From NCBI GenBank assembly GCA_947095585.1, contig OX352761.1, forward strand, positions 54,544,432 to 54,608,431: a stretch of 64,000 nt of DNA, given 5' to 3'. A program made the translations under genes and the position numbers. Shown one piece after another: positions 1 to 9,981 of this stretch. The notes beneath the pieces are model-generated. The model was not told the DNA's origin and ran no database searches. It saw nothing but the letters and a program-made list of their open reading frames with translations. The stretch's first letter is position 1; every line of letters begins with the position of its first letter. This stretch comes from Nephrocerus scutellatus. Taxonomy: Eukaryota; Arthropoda; Insecta; Diptera; Pipunculidae.

Positions 1-660
1 TAAATATCTCAAAGGAAGAATGTTTAATAAAGGTAATGAAGAAGTTAGTTTCGGTTGACGACATATTGTTCTTACAATAAAGTTTTGTGCTACTATTAAG
101 GGCTTTAGGTTGGAAAAATATATACCACCCAACAGCTTAAACAATATTGAAGCTTTGTCTGGACAAGGCTAAAATAGATAGATCTAAGAACCGCTTCGGG
201 ACAAATATCGCGCAGTAGGTATAGTTGTCGATTACAAGATAATAAGTACTTTTGCAATAATTCCACTTGACTCTTAAAACTAAATCGATTATCAATCGTT
301 AATCCTAAATATTTAAAAGAGTCAACAACGTCAAGCACATTACAAGAATCAGAACATGTAAAATTGTTATAAAAAACAGTCAGAGGAATGATATATAACA
401 TTATTGATGTTTGCTGCTATTTCAGACAATTTGATATTCATAATATTCGTTTTAGAGCTAAGGTCCATATAATGTAGGTCAAACCAGCGTCTAAGAATGC
501 GAAGATCATTATTAATCTTCTGAGTATTAACATCACTACTCTTGGAGCTATAAACCAATCCCACATCATCAGCAAAGCCAACTGAATGGCCTTCTAATTT
601 CAATTGGAAAATTGAATTGATATAAATCAGAAATAAGATTGGTCCTAAAACTGACCCTAA
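1..660 (-). pseudogene. LINE reverse transcriptase relic (C-terminal half)
   Basis: Two minus-strand open segments give the palm and thumb of a non-LTR reverse transcriptase: an LGPILFLIYIN block near 605-660, the catalytic box as FADD (about 562-578) instead of YADD, then a KYLGLTID block near 300. Endonuclease and fingers are absent because the sequence switches at about 660 to Ty3 reverse transcriptase. Frames are broken, so it is a relic. The exact LINE clade is not decided. Confidence 0.75.
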
Positions 661-1025
661 TGGGTGTTAACCACGAGAAACTTTTTCGAACTTTCCGCAA
701 CTTTAACTTGTAGATACGCACCCGATAAGCCTAAAACGCAAAACGACTTACAATTCGCGAGGTTTAATATAATGTCGTCAAACCTGGGCAATGGATAATG
801 CTCTGTGACGATGTATTTGTTTATGGTGACCTTGCAGTCAACACAAATACGAACCGAACCGTCAGACTTTTGAACGACCACAATGGGTGAAGCCCAATCC
901 GAATGCCTTACCGGCGTAATTATGCCTTGATGGCACATTTTATATAATTCCTCCTCCGTTTTAGCTCTTAGGCCATACGGTACAGAATACGGTTTAAAAA
1001 ATATGGGTACTGCATTTGGTAACAT
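657..1025 (-). pseudogene. Ty3 reverse transcriptase fragment
   Basis: About 122 codons cover the fingers of a Ty3 reverse transcriptase: a GIITPVRHSDWASPIVVVQK block, then DGSVRICVDCK and a YPLPRFDDI block. The first catalytic Asp should follow in the FCVLGLSGAYLQV block, where the usual D of LDL is replaced by G (LGL), so the enzyme would be inactive even if complete. It ends abruptly at the junction with LINE sequence. Confidence 0.8.
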
Positions 1026-1231
1026 AACAATGTTTGCCTCGAATTGCTCAATCGGTTTACAAAGATCCTTCGAAAAAATTACATTAAACTTTTTTAATAT
1101 ACCTGAAATCCATTCTTTCTCGGTTTCTTGTTCAATCGAATTTGCAATGCCTTGAAATCTATCCTGCTAATCCTGATACACCACGTTTAGCCAAGAACGG
1201 CCCATCAACGGTAAAAAATACTTTTTACTTT

Positions 1232-1459
1232 TTATGACATACAATTCAAGATGGTATATGTTTTGTCATCGTTGGGCTTACAAGCCGGAACATCCAACAC
1301 TCCAACTACCTCTACCTGGTGCCCTGTAACAACATTAATTTGATTATTCACTCTTTTAATTTGAGAATTTGGAAAGTTTTCCATATAGTCCGTATATCCA
1401 ATTACAGAAATCGAAGCACCTGTATCCACTTCCATAGACAGCAATCTATTATTAATCAA
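1232..1459 (-). pseudogene. Ty3 retropepsin fragment
   Basis: A short minus-strand frame contains the aspartic protease active-site motif VDTGASISVIG, followed by a partial beta-sheet region. It lies between the gag knuckle and the reverse transcriptase, as in Ty3 pol. The frame is broken on both sides (the reverse transcriptase is in another frame), so it is a remnant. Confidence 0.7.
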
Positions 1460-1465
1460 ATATTT

Positions 1466-2252
1466 TTAAAACTGTTAATAATAACTAAGTTTGATATATT
1501 TTGAGATGATTTTTCTGTAATGTTGTCTATAGTAAAATTATTTAATGTTGATACCATGGTGTCTTCCAATTGATTGATTTTGTTGTAACGATTTGTCGAA
1601 TTAAATGTCTTGTTTCTCTTCTGGGTGCAATATATGGCAATATGCGGACCTTGGCATATGTAACAGCTTATGTTTGATTTTTTTTCTCGATGTCTACTGC
1701 CGCTTCGTTGTCGACTATTATAGTCTCTTGAGGCTTAATTCTTTTTGTCTCTCACAGGTCAACTCCATATTCGCTGCCTTTGAAAGCGCTATATCCAATG
1801 TTAAGCTGGCATCTTCGTCCAGCAATTTATTTTGAATAGTCGGATCAGCCAAGCCCATTACTAGGCGATCTCTTAATGTAATGCTTAAATTTTCGAACTC
1901 ACATGAACTAGCCAATAGTTTCAGTTCCATTATGTAATCGTTAATAGATTCACTTTCATGCTGGTTTCTTTTGTAAAATTTAAAGCGTTCCGCTATTATT
2001 TTTCGCTTTGGTTTGTAGTGGTCGGTTAACTGTAGTTTTAACTGGGCTTACGGCAATTCGCTTACTGTTGAGGGAAGCACTAAGGCTTTAAGTTTGCTAT
2101 ATGCCGTTGCACCAATTAAAGTTAAAAAATAATCGTTTTTTTTGTCGTCTGTAGTTTTGTTAATACGGAACGCTCCAGTCTTTCCATATACGACTCTATG
2201 TCATCGCCCGGTACATAGACCTCTATTGTTCCAAAAAACTTTGTTGTAGACA
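1466..2252 (-). pseudogene. Mag-like gag with CCHC zinc knuckle, frameshifted
   Basis: The likely gag start is the ATG on the minus strand at 2252, about 27 nt after the primer-binding site; the N-terminal frame (reading toward a YVPGDDIESYMERLE block) breaks after about 43 codons. A later frame (1718-1930) gives a helical capsid part with LRDRLVMGLADP. The C-terminus has one zinc knuckle, CYICQGPHIAIYC (CX2CX3HX4C), near 1637-1675. Part of this sequence (1510-1686) is copied at 4296-4472 inside the LOA LINE. Confidence 0.7.
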
Positions 2253-2278
2253 TCTTCTAAATTTCCTTTAAAATTTTA

Positions 2279-2291
2279 ATCCTCGTCGCCA
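2279..2291 (-). promoter_or_regulatory. Primer-binding site, tRNA-Ser(GCU) type
   Basis: On the minus strand the 13 nt TGGCGACGAGGAT sit just after the LTR end and before gag. They are complementary to the 3' end of eukaryotic tRNA-Ser(GCU), recalled from general knowledge. The match stops after 13 nt. Confidence 0.65.
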
Positions 2292-2298
2292 AATAAAA

Positions 2299-2954
2299 TG
2301 TTTCTTAGTTTTAACAAAAACTCGCACACTTCTTATTACTTGTTCCTTTATTTGTCGAGTGAGTGAGGTTACAAACTATATTACATTACACTTGTTGATA
2401 CGTCATTTATGTTTTCTTTAAGTTCCACACTTAGTGTCCACACTCTGTGTTTACACTTTGTTTACATACATATCAATATTATTATGTATTCTAGGGAGGC
2501 CCGCTGTCTTAAGCAATGGCTGCGACCTCTACTAGAATGGTATTTGATTAACTCTCTATATATTATTATGTATTCTAGGGAGGCCCGCTGTCTTCAGCAA
2601 TGGCTGCGACCTCTACAAGAATGGTATTTGACTAACTCTTTATATATTATTATGTATTCTAGGGAGGCCCGCTGTCTTCAGCAATGGCTGCAACCTCTAC
2701 TAGAATGGTATTTGATTAACTCTTTATATGTTATTATGTATTCTAGGAAGGCCCGTTGTCTTCAGCAATGGCTGCGACCTCTACTAGAATGGTATTTGAT
2801 TAACTCTAAATTTTCAACTCGATTTTACTCCCCTTTTATATTCTCAAATCCAATCGATCTTTATCCCCACCACTCACGTATAATCAAATGCATGATATAG
2901 TGCAACGCTCTATTATCTGGGTAAGCAATTAAATTATTGCCCAATATCATATTA
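2299..2954 (-). repeat. LTR of the Mag-like element, interrupted by the LOA LINE
   Basis: The LTR end next to the primer-binding site reads ...AAGAAACA on the minus strand (plus position 2299). The 5' end of the LTR is inferred to lie at 8513, where the minus strand reads GAGTGGGG then TGTAGTGATCGC, so the LTR would be split by the LINE at 2955-8462. The part here holds the 84-bp repeats. The outer boundary is inference because no partner LTR exists in the window. Confidence 0.45.
2478..2813. repeat. Four tandem 84-bp repeats in an LTR
   Basis: Units start at 2478, 2562, 2646 and 2730, each with ATTCTAGGGAGGCCCGCTGT near its start and only a few substitutions between units. Because 84 is divisible by 3, one plus-strand frame stays open through all four as a 28-residue peptide repeat; I treat this as a by-product and not as a gene. 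Confidence 0.9.
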
Positions 2955-3027
2955 TGTTATGTTATTGTTGGTGGGCTGAGAAGCCTTGTGCACTGCGACC
3001 TTAAGGTCTATTGTGCGTCCCATATGT
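2955..3027 (-). other. 3' UTR and tail of the LOA LINE
   Basis: Between the RNase H/CCHC stop and the candidate target duplication lie about 70 bp. On the minus strand they end in AATAACATAACA, a short AT-rich tail and not a long poly(A), which is common in LOA and related LINEs. Confidence 0.5.
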
Positions 3028-3973
3028 CTACCACATTATGTGGTGGCCTAGTTCTTTTATAAGTGCCAATATATCCACCAGGTCGATAGGTCTGGCATTC
3101 TGCCATGGAACTGTATGAGCCTTGAGGTATCGAAGTCTTTTCCGGGTGAGGGCATCACATATAAATAGTATGTGTTCTGGCGTCTCCTCTGCCTCGCCGC
3201 AAAAGCGGCAGCGATCTGTCTGAGATTTCCCCATTTTTGTTAAGTGGCCATTAAATGGACCATGTCCTGTCATGTACCAGACAAAGGATCTCAGTGTTTG
3301 TCGGTTTAGCTTGATTGCTTTGTTTATATTTTTGATGTTGTATTTGAGAAGCTTTTTGGTTTGTTTCATCGTAGTTGATGATTCCCATTCAGCCTCGATG
3401 GCGTTGTTTGCCCACTCTTTTATCTTATTTTTGAGGTGGCTTTTGCTGAAGGCAATGCTTGGCTCGGGGCCAGTGAAGGTCTCTTCCGCGCCTGCTCTTG
3501 CGCAGAGGTCTGCTGTCTCGTTTCCATAAATGCCTGAATGGCCTGGGGACCACATCAGGTTGACCTTATTGGTTTTTGCCAGTTCGTTTAGGTGGCAGTA
3601 GCAGCTCCACGTTATTTTTGAATTGAAAACCGGGCCTTTTATCGCAAGTAAAGCGGCCTGACTATCAGAGATCATATAGATCTCGGTTCTTCTATAATTT
3701 CTCTTTATACATTCTAGTGTGCAGGCTTCTAATGCTGTTGTTTCTGCCTGGAAAACGGTCGGGGATTTTCCTAGGGGTATTCGTAATTTGAGACCCCTGC
3801 CCCTGTTCCTGAGTTCGTTTGGATCCATCTGTGTACCAGATAGATGCATGATTGGGGAGGTTATTTATGATATTTTCAACTTGATTGCGGTCCGGTACTT
3901 TTACTGAGAAGTTCCTTTGGAAATTAGTTGTTTTTATCATTGAGTCTGATTGGAGGACGAATTCGCTTCCCAA
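3028..3973 (-). pseudogene. LINE RNase H domain and C-terminal zinc finger
   Basis: The RNase H start (WYTDGSK, first catalytic Asp) is in one frame (3692-3973). The rest (QAETTALEA with catalytic Glu, SDSQAAL with Asp, SPGHSGIYGNETAD with His/Asp) is in another (3028-3849), so there is a frameshift near 3800. After RNase H comes CRFCGEAEETPEHILFIC, the C-terminal CCHC zinc finger of many R1/LOA/I-type LINEs. RNase H removes the RNA strand during integration. All catalytic residues can be seen but not in one frame. Confidence 0.85.
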
Positions 3974-4293
3974 ATTGATTTTTGTGATGATGCTTGTATG
4001 TCCTGGTCTATTGACTTTGAGTTGGTTGGTTACCTTGAGTGAGATGGCTCTTGCTCCCGCTTCGCTTTTGATGTGTAAGTGAAGAGGAGTGAGTCCTAGT
4101 ATTTTTTCTAATGCTGCTGTTGGGCAAGTCTTGATGGCTCCTGTTGCATTAAGACATATTAGTCTTTGAATTTTGCTGAATTTTGAGCGTGTTTTCCACT
4201 GCTCTGTTTTTGGCCACCATATCAGGGCTGCGTAAGTGAGCCTAGGCCTGATAATGCTTTGGTATAGCCATAGAGTAACTTGCGGGTTTGCTC

Positions 4294-4474
4294 TCTTTTT
4301 CTGTAATGTTGTCTATAGTAAAATTATTTAATGTTGATACCATGGTGTCTTCCAATTGATTGATTTTGTTGTAACGATTTGTCGAATTAAATGTCTTGTT
4401 TCTCTTCTGGGTGCAATATCTGGCAATATGCGGACCTTGGCATATGTAACAGCTAATGTTTGATTTTTTTTCGT
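4294..4474 (-). repeat. Mag gag fragment inserted in LOA RT, flanked by 23-bp duplication
   Basis: Positions 4296-4472 repeat 1510-1686 with only two or three substitutions, including the gag zinc-knuckle codons. The insert is bounded by perfect 23-bp direct repeats at 4271-4293 and 4475-4497, which are LOA sequence. The LOA reverse transcriptase resumes after the second copy. It is in the same orientation as the Mag gag 2.8 kb away. Confidence 0.9.
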
Positions 4475-4497
4475 TAGAGTAACTTGCGGGTTTGCTC

Positions 4498-6010
4498 CCC
4501 ACGTTTTGCTGAACATAAGTTGGCAAGTGAAGTAAGCTTTGTTAGCTTTGTTGGTGATGTAAGATATGTGGGAGTTCCATGTTAGTTTTTGGTCAAACAT
4601 TACCCCCAGGTATTTTGCTTCAGGCATTATTTGGAGTATTTTGCCTTGGAATCTTAGGACGGGAAGAGTTGTTCTCCTTCTTTTTGTGAAAACGGTGCAT
4701 ACGATTTTATCTGGGTTGACACTTAGGTCTGCCTTCCGGCACCATTCGTTTACTATTTTGAGAGCTAATTGCATGCGCTCTGTTATCGTGCTTTCGAATT
4801 TACTTCAAACCATTAGGACTAGATCATCCGCATAGCCAATATTTGTGATAAGATTGTTCTTAAGCCTGTCTAGCAACTGATCCATCACCAGTAGCCACAA
4901 GAGTGGTGATAAAACGTCTCCTTGTGGACAACCTCTTGTTGCCGCTATTGTGATGGTTTCATCACCAAATGAGACCCGAATTTTCCTACCCCTTAGCATG
5001 CACATGACCCAACCTATGATAGAGGAATCTATTCTCCTTGTTCTAGCTTGTGCTTGAATTACTTCGAAGTTAGTGTTGTCGAATGCGCCTTGGATGTCGA
5101 TGAAGGCGCATAGTAACATCTCTTTGCTTCGGAGTGTATCTTCGATTTCAGTGGTCAGCTCGTGGAGGGCTGTTTCTGTTGATTTCCCAGCTTGATATGC
5201 GTGTTGGCTGGGGTTAATTGGATTTTATTGGAGTATATTAGATCTTATGTAGTGACCTAAGATTTTTTCCATGGATTTGAGTATAAATGATGTGAGGCTG
5301 ATAGGCCTGTATGACCTTGTATCCTCGGGGGATTTCTTCCCTACCTTTGGTAAGAAAATCACTCGTACATCTCTCCAGAACCTTGGTACATATTCTAGGC
5401 TATAGCTGGATTTATAGAGTTTTACGAGTAGAGATTCTAATAGGTGCAAACCGCGTTGTAGGAGTATCGGTTATATTCCGTCTCCTCCTGGGGATTTGTA
5501 GGGGCCGAAGGAATTTACTGCCCATCGAATTCCTTCAGTGGTGAAGATTTTGTTTGAGCGTCTGTAAGCTTCCACGGGGATAAGGTAGAGGTTTGTGTTA
5601 ATGTCCTCGTTTTCTTCTTGGTTGCCTAGTATTCGGCAGTTGGGGAAATGACTTTTTATTAGGCAGTCAAGAGTTTCTAGTCTGTTGGATGTCAATTCAC
5701 CGTTTGGTTTTTTGACAGATCCGAGTGGATTTTTATGGTCGAGAGAGAGAGCTTTGTGTAGTCGACATGCTGTTGGTAGTTTGTCAATACTTTCGCAAAA
5801 TTCTCTCCAACTGTTCCTTATGCTGTTTCTTAGTGCAGCGTTATATCTAGTAAGGGAGGTTCGATAGGCCGTCCAGTTGTTTGACCGTTTAGCCTTGTTG
5901 AAAAGTTTTCTGACCTCTCTTCTTTTGGCCTCGAGATCGTGGTTCCACCATGGAACATCTCTCGTGCCTCTGACTCGTACTGCGGGGCAGCTTGTATGGT
6001 AGGCATTCAT
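4498..6010 (-). pseudogene. LOA LINE reverse transcriptase
   Basis: Open pieces in several frames cover the whole domain. 5471-6010 holds the linker and RT0 (PWWNHDLEAKRREVRKLF, ending SPGGDG). 5225-5449 holds fingers (WRDVRVIFLPK, YRPISLTSF). 4805-5119 holds the palm: FIDIQGAFDN with the first Asp, RGCPQGDVLSPLLW, and YADDLVLM with the catalytic pair. Downstream is the thumb with AKYLGVMFD. The catalytic residues are intact, but frame breaks near 5120-5225 and 4775-4805 and the gag insert disable it. Confidence 0.85.
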
Positions 6011-6102
6011 GATTGCCTCGGTAAGGTCGTTTGCAGTGCTATCTAATTCTGCAATTGTTCTAATCGGGTTATGAAGCCTGTTAGGTTAGCTTGGAGTGTG
6101 TT

Positions 6103-6711
6103 TTAAAAGACTTGCCAGTTAATGTGTTTAGGGGTTCTTATTAGAGATTGAACCCTGTTGGGTGTTTCGATATTGAAATTGATATACATGTGATCGGAGA
6201 ATGATGCCTCTTTCATTACGTGCCAGTTTTGGATCGTGCTGGCCGTACCTGCGTCTGACAGGGTAAGGTCCAGTACCTCTCTCCTTATGGCGTTTATGAA
6301 GGTTGCATCATTCCCCACATTATTTATAATAATATTGTTTGTTAAGCAATAGTTTAGCAGTTGCTCACCTCTTGTGTTTGTGTCGGTGCTTCCCCAGACT
6401 GTGTGGCGATCGCATCCGATCACGAATCTCTGTCTCTGAGCTATGCAGTATTCTGCAAAGCTCTGTGTTGTTTCCGGAGGGGGGTCTTCTTCGTCTCCCG
6501 GGAAGTAGGCAGCGGCAAAATTGATGGTGCTCTTGCTTCCGGTGTTAGTGGGCGTCTCTAGGGAGATCGCGACTAGTTCTCTGGAAATAAATTGATTTAG
6601 AGAGTAAATGTTGAACGAGTGGCGATGAATAGGTGGCGAATTTTGTCGTATTTGGTCCATGGCTCTTGGATGAGAGCTATGTCCCAGTTTTTGGCTGCGA
6701 AGAGCAGGCAT
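6103..6711 (-). pseudogene. LOA LINE apurinic-type endonuclease
   Basis: About 200 codons of an exonuclease-endonuclease-phosphatase domain upstream of the reverse transcriptase. Visible blocks are AAAYFPGDEE, VIGCDRH (where the family has GCDxNxH, so the Asn is lost), LNYCLTNNIIINN, EVLDLTLSD and SDHMYINF, the closing SDH motif. It nicks target DNA to prime reverse transcription. The N-terminal part is degraded. Confidence 0.8.
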
Positions 6712-6735
6712 AGGTTGGCGGTTGCTGCCTTGGAT

Positions 6736-8238
6736 TTATGCAGATTTATCTGCACGCACTTCAGCATTTTGGGTATTTTTTGGGCTAACCGGCTTGTCTT
6801 GACAGCCCTGTGTTGTCGTGGTCTCGGTGGACTTTGTCGGTCTTGCAGCTGCTAGGCCATACTTTTTGGACCGTTTAGCCTGGTCTGGTTTGGTAGTGTT
6901 TTTAGTGGTAGTTGTTGTTGGGTGATGCCTTAGTCTTCCTGAGAGACTTGATTGCCCTGGTTTTGGTGGCGCCTTGTCATGTACCACTTTCGCATCTGCT
7001 TTCTCCTTTTCGTGGTCTTTTTTGAGACTGAAATAAACAGACCCGAAGAGCCAGTTGATTTTGTAATTTGAGCCTTTAAGGTTCTCAGCAATTTTTGGCG
7101 AGGCTGAGATGGTCAATTGGAGATATTCCTTTTCTCTATCTTTTCTTGAGAGTATCTTCCAATCCGCATTCCTTAGCTCTCTGTTTTGGACCACTAGGCG
7201 CCTGCGAATTTTTTCATTCGGTTCGTTTCTGCTGTGAGGAAGATATACGTAAAAAATTTGATTGCGTGGTATTTCTTCCTCTCCAACAATCTTTAGGCTG
7301 GCATTTGGCCATGGTATTAGACTAGGGGTAGTCTTGGTGAGTCATGTTGCCGTGTCTTCATCTGCGCAGTTCACTGATAGCCACCCATTCTTTGGTCTGC
7401 AGCCCAGAAAGTTAGGGCTTATGCCATCGAGTGGGAGCTCAGCTACTGCGTCCATAATGGAGTCTTGAATTTGTTACATCTGTGCCGTTTCCAGTCTGAC
7501 ATCAGGAAAGCCTTGGTCGGTAATCGCCAACCTGATGGCTTTCGTTACGTCACTGTATCGTGGCATTGTCCCAGATCCGCTTGCCACCACTTTTTCTTCG
7601 CCTTGACCCGAACCTGTATTTGCAGTGGTGCTGGGTGTTTTGGTTACTTTTGTGGGGGTGTGCGTAGGTTTGTCTCGCTTTGGCGGGTTTTTGGGGCTGG
7701 AGTCGTCGGATCGAACTCGTTTGATTTTCGTGTCAGTCTTCCTGTCTTTGATTTTGGTCTGACACATAGTTAATGCCTCGTCGTGGGTGAGCCCCGATTG
7801 TTTTAGGAACGTGAGTCGCTTCCTTGCCGCCCCACTTGAGTGAAGTCTTTTTTTCTGTCTGTCCTCAAGGTCTAGACTTGCCAGTCCTTCTCTTAAGTTA
7901 GAGGTAGTCGATGTGGACATGTTGTCCGAGCATTTTGGCACGTTGGAGCCTTGTGCAGGGACATAGTCCATGGTTATTGTCGACGAGTCTGTGCTGTCGT
8001 AGTTGTTGTTATCATTCTCAGAGTTAGGACCGGAGTGGTCCTTGGCTTCTGAGATTGGCACGTTTGGAGGAGCACCGCCCTCGAGATTTAAATTATTTTT
8101 TGTACATCCATAAGTATCGTTTTTTGAGGAAGGGAAGGTCCACCACCGCAGAGCTTCTTGCTGTGGTAAGGTCACTTTAAGCCGGAGGGTACCAGGTATC
8201 CGGAGTCCCGTGCTAGCGACCAAAATCCTCATGGCCAT
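6736..8238 (-). pseudogene. LOA LINE ORF1 (RNA-binding gag-like), frameshifted
   Basis: The N-terminal part (7474-8238) is polar, acidic then basic, and leads into RYSDVTKAIRLAITDQGFPD, the start of the conserved LOA ORF1 domain. The second part (6736-7194) continues that domain (VVQNRELRNADWKI, KGSNYKINWLFGSVYF) and ends in a Lys/Thr-rich tail. The two are separated by at least one frameshift in 7194-7474, where fragments can be read in other frames. The role is RNA binding in the LINE particle. Confidence 0.7.
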
Positions 8239-8462
8239 TCATCCCTCAGCGCACGTGTCTCACCTTGGATTGAGGACTTATTATCGAGGTTGTCTCCTCT
8301 AGATCCGTTGAATTCTGCTAGACAGGGTCACCTCTTGTCGGATGGGCACTATTGTCCCGTTCAACGGTCTTGCAGCGAGAGTGGCTGTGTAATGCGCTTC
8401 ATCGTTGCCTGCTCCCGGGGAGTCTGAGGAATCCCAGTCTTCCCGGGTTACATTAACCCCAT
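8239..8462 (-). other. 5' UTR of the LOA LINE
   Basis: A GC-richer noncoding stretch between the ORF1 start and the candidate target duplication. On the minus strand it begins GGGGTTAATGTAACCCGGG. No convincing internal promoter could be read. Confidence 0.45.
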
Positions 8463-8513
8463 TATCATATTAGGAGTGGTGATTTGATGAGGCGACATCT
8501 AGTGCGATCACTA

Positions 8514-9185
8514 CACCCCACTCGAATAAACGCCGTATGCGGACAAGAACATTCTCTATTTACTTTGAAGGGCTCCTCAAATTAAATCCAGATTCCACGC
8601 GCAAGCATCAGTCGATCCTTGTCCAAGGCCATCAAACATATTCCTCTTCACTTCAATCCTCATACAAATCCACTGCAAACATAAAAGATATCGTGTATCC
8701 AGTTGAAATATAATCTCTTTTTGAAAACTTCCACACCAAGAACCACACTATCTACACAACTATCAGACATTCAGACCAAGCTGCACCATCATGTATTGAC
8801 GGATTTGCCCTTACAACTCCAACACATAAAATATCATCATTCGACTGTCGATTATGCCGGTCTTCTTCTTGCACCTGGAATCATCATAGCAATAATCTAC
8901 AAACGAACACAATGTCGAAAGATGGAGCTAAACCAGCAACCCCTCTGTCCAGAAATCCGTCAACACGTGACACCGGCAGAATTTGTGGTGACAGTCAGGT
9001 AAATTCTTACGGTGACGAGAATTGGCCTAGCAGCAATAGAAGTAGATAGCAATTTTAAATGTTAATATGCTTATTTTATTTTATTGAATAAGAGTATTCT
9101 GACCAGTGAAAAGGATTCTACGCTTGATTCACTGTCAGACGAGTCCGTCAGAAGAAGAGAGCGTTTGCTTGATTTCTTTCTCTTT
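8514..9185 (+). other. Older sequence between two LINEs; possible split ORF
   Basis: This 0.67-kb interval separates the Mag LTR edge from the second LINE. One plus-strand frame at 8703-9002 holds a hydrophobic segment (YAGLLLAPGIIIAII) followed by basic residues, which could be the membrane anchor of an env relic. In another frame, ATG 8912-8998 could splice over a 94-bp GT-AG stretch (8999-9092) to 9093-9194, giving a polar Ser/Arg-rich peptide of about 62 residues. Neither is supported by homology that I can recognise. Confidence 0.25.
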
Positions 9186-9202
9186 TATACGTGAAACGGT
9201 TT
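9186..9202 (+). repeat. 17-bp direct repeat, left copy (candidate LINE target duplication)
   Basis: TATACGTGAAACGGTTT occurs here and exactly again at 13169-13185, on either side of the LOA-like LINE. A direct repeat of this length at the two edges of a LINE is what target-primed insertion leaves. Confidence 0.65.
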
Positions 9203-9416
9203 TGTTTTTGTGGTGCAATTAGCTGGAAGTCTCTTAACAGGCACACTTATGGAAATGGTACACTGGCAGTAGTGATGATTTGATCTTTGTGAAAATAAAT
9301 CTCTACTGTTGGCTTTGCTGTATATTTCAGCGGCGTTTAAATTTCAGCAATAAATATAAATTTTATTAGTGCTTTCAGATAGGGTGGCGTGATTGTATAA
9401 AAATAAAAAAAAGCAA

Positions 9417-9805
9417 AATTTTCAATTTATACACAAGCGAAAAGTGTTCAAGTTCGCAGTGTAAAAATGCTGCAGTGTTAAAGTGCTGCAAGCTACAGGT
9501 TTGTAAAGATCTTCTTTTTCGCCAAGCATTTAGCAAAATAAGCATTCTTTTTTCGCTGGTGATATCTCTCTTTCTTAGTCGCACTTCTGTATAGCTGATC
9601 TTGAAATTTTTTGACTATTTGCTATATACTCGCGCGGCTGTGTTCGCTAATGCTTCCTTCTGTTTGACTAGATTGCAGGAATTGCAGTCAATTTCGAGAA
9701 TATTTTTTGAAATTTTGAAAATTATTAATTTATACACAAGGGGAAAGTGTTGATGTTCGCAGTATAAAAGTCCTGCAGTGATAAAAGTGCTGAAAAATAT
9801 CAGTT
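9417..9805 (+). repeat. Direct duplication in the LINE 5' UTR (two ~90-bp blocks)
   Basis: The block around 9417-9505 (TTTATACACAAG..AAAGTGTT, GTTCGCAGT, CTGCAGTG, AAGTGCTG) recurs diverged at 9720-9810, a spacing of about 303 bp. Tandem blocks in a LINE 5' UTR often carry promoter sites; that role is inference. Confidence 0.6.
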
Positions 9806-9981
9806 TGCTAAGCAGAAGAAAGAAAGTTTGAAACTTGTAATTTCAACTACTGCTTAATTTTAACGCTGATCAAAGCACGTAAGTCATTAAAAACTTTTAT
9901 TTTTTCCCCCTTTCTGTCAAAGGCAAAAGCAAAGCTTAAAACGCATGATTATTAAAGCTTGGTCACAGTAGTAATCAGATA

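Larger units (their letters stand above)
657..2298 (-). mobile_element. Mag-like Ty3/gypsy element, 3' truncated
   Basis: Reading the minus strand from right to left gives primer-binding site, gag, CCHC knuckle, DTGA protease and the fingers and palm start of a Ty3 reverse transcriptase, the normal Ty3 order. The reverse transcriptase stops at about 660 where LINE sequence begins, so RNase H, integrase and the 3' LTR are missing. The serine-tRNA-type primer site and short-spaced knuckle fit the Mag/K02A2.6 group; that placement is inferred. Confidence 0.75.
2955..8462 (-). mobile_element. LOA-type LINE with ORF1, EN, RT and RNase H
   Basis: A 5.5-kb non-LTR retrotransposon in minus orientation, in the order 5'UTR, ORF1, apurinic-type endonuclease, reverse transcriptase, RNase H, CCHC, 3' tail. 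RNase H plus a LOA-like ORF1 indicate the LOA group (Loa/Bilbo-like). A 10-bp sequence TATCATATTA occurs at both edges (2945-2954 and 8463-8472) and is a plausible target-site duplication. Several frameshifts and a 203-bp internal insertion make it inactive. Confidence 0.8.

Noticed and set aside
2409..2900. 163-codon plus-strand frame with four 28-residue repeats
   Set aside because: It is produced by the 84-bp tandem units in an LTR; no similarity to a protein and no start context. Kept as a repeat only.
4596..4835. Plus-strand frames over the LOA reverse transcriptase
   Set aside because: They are shadows of the minus-strand RT, whose motifs (YADD, KYLGVMFD) are clear.
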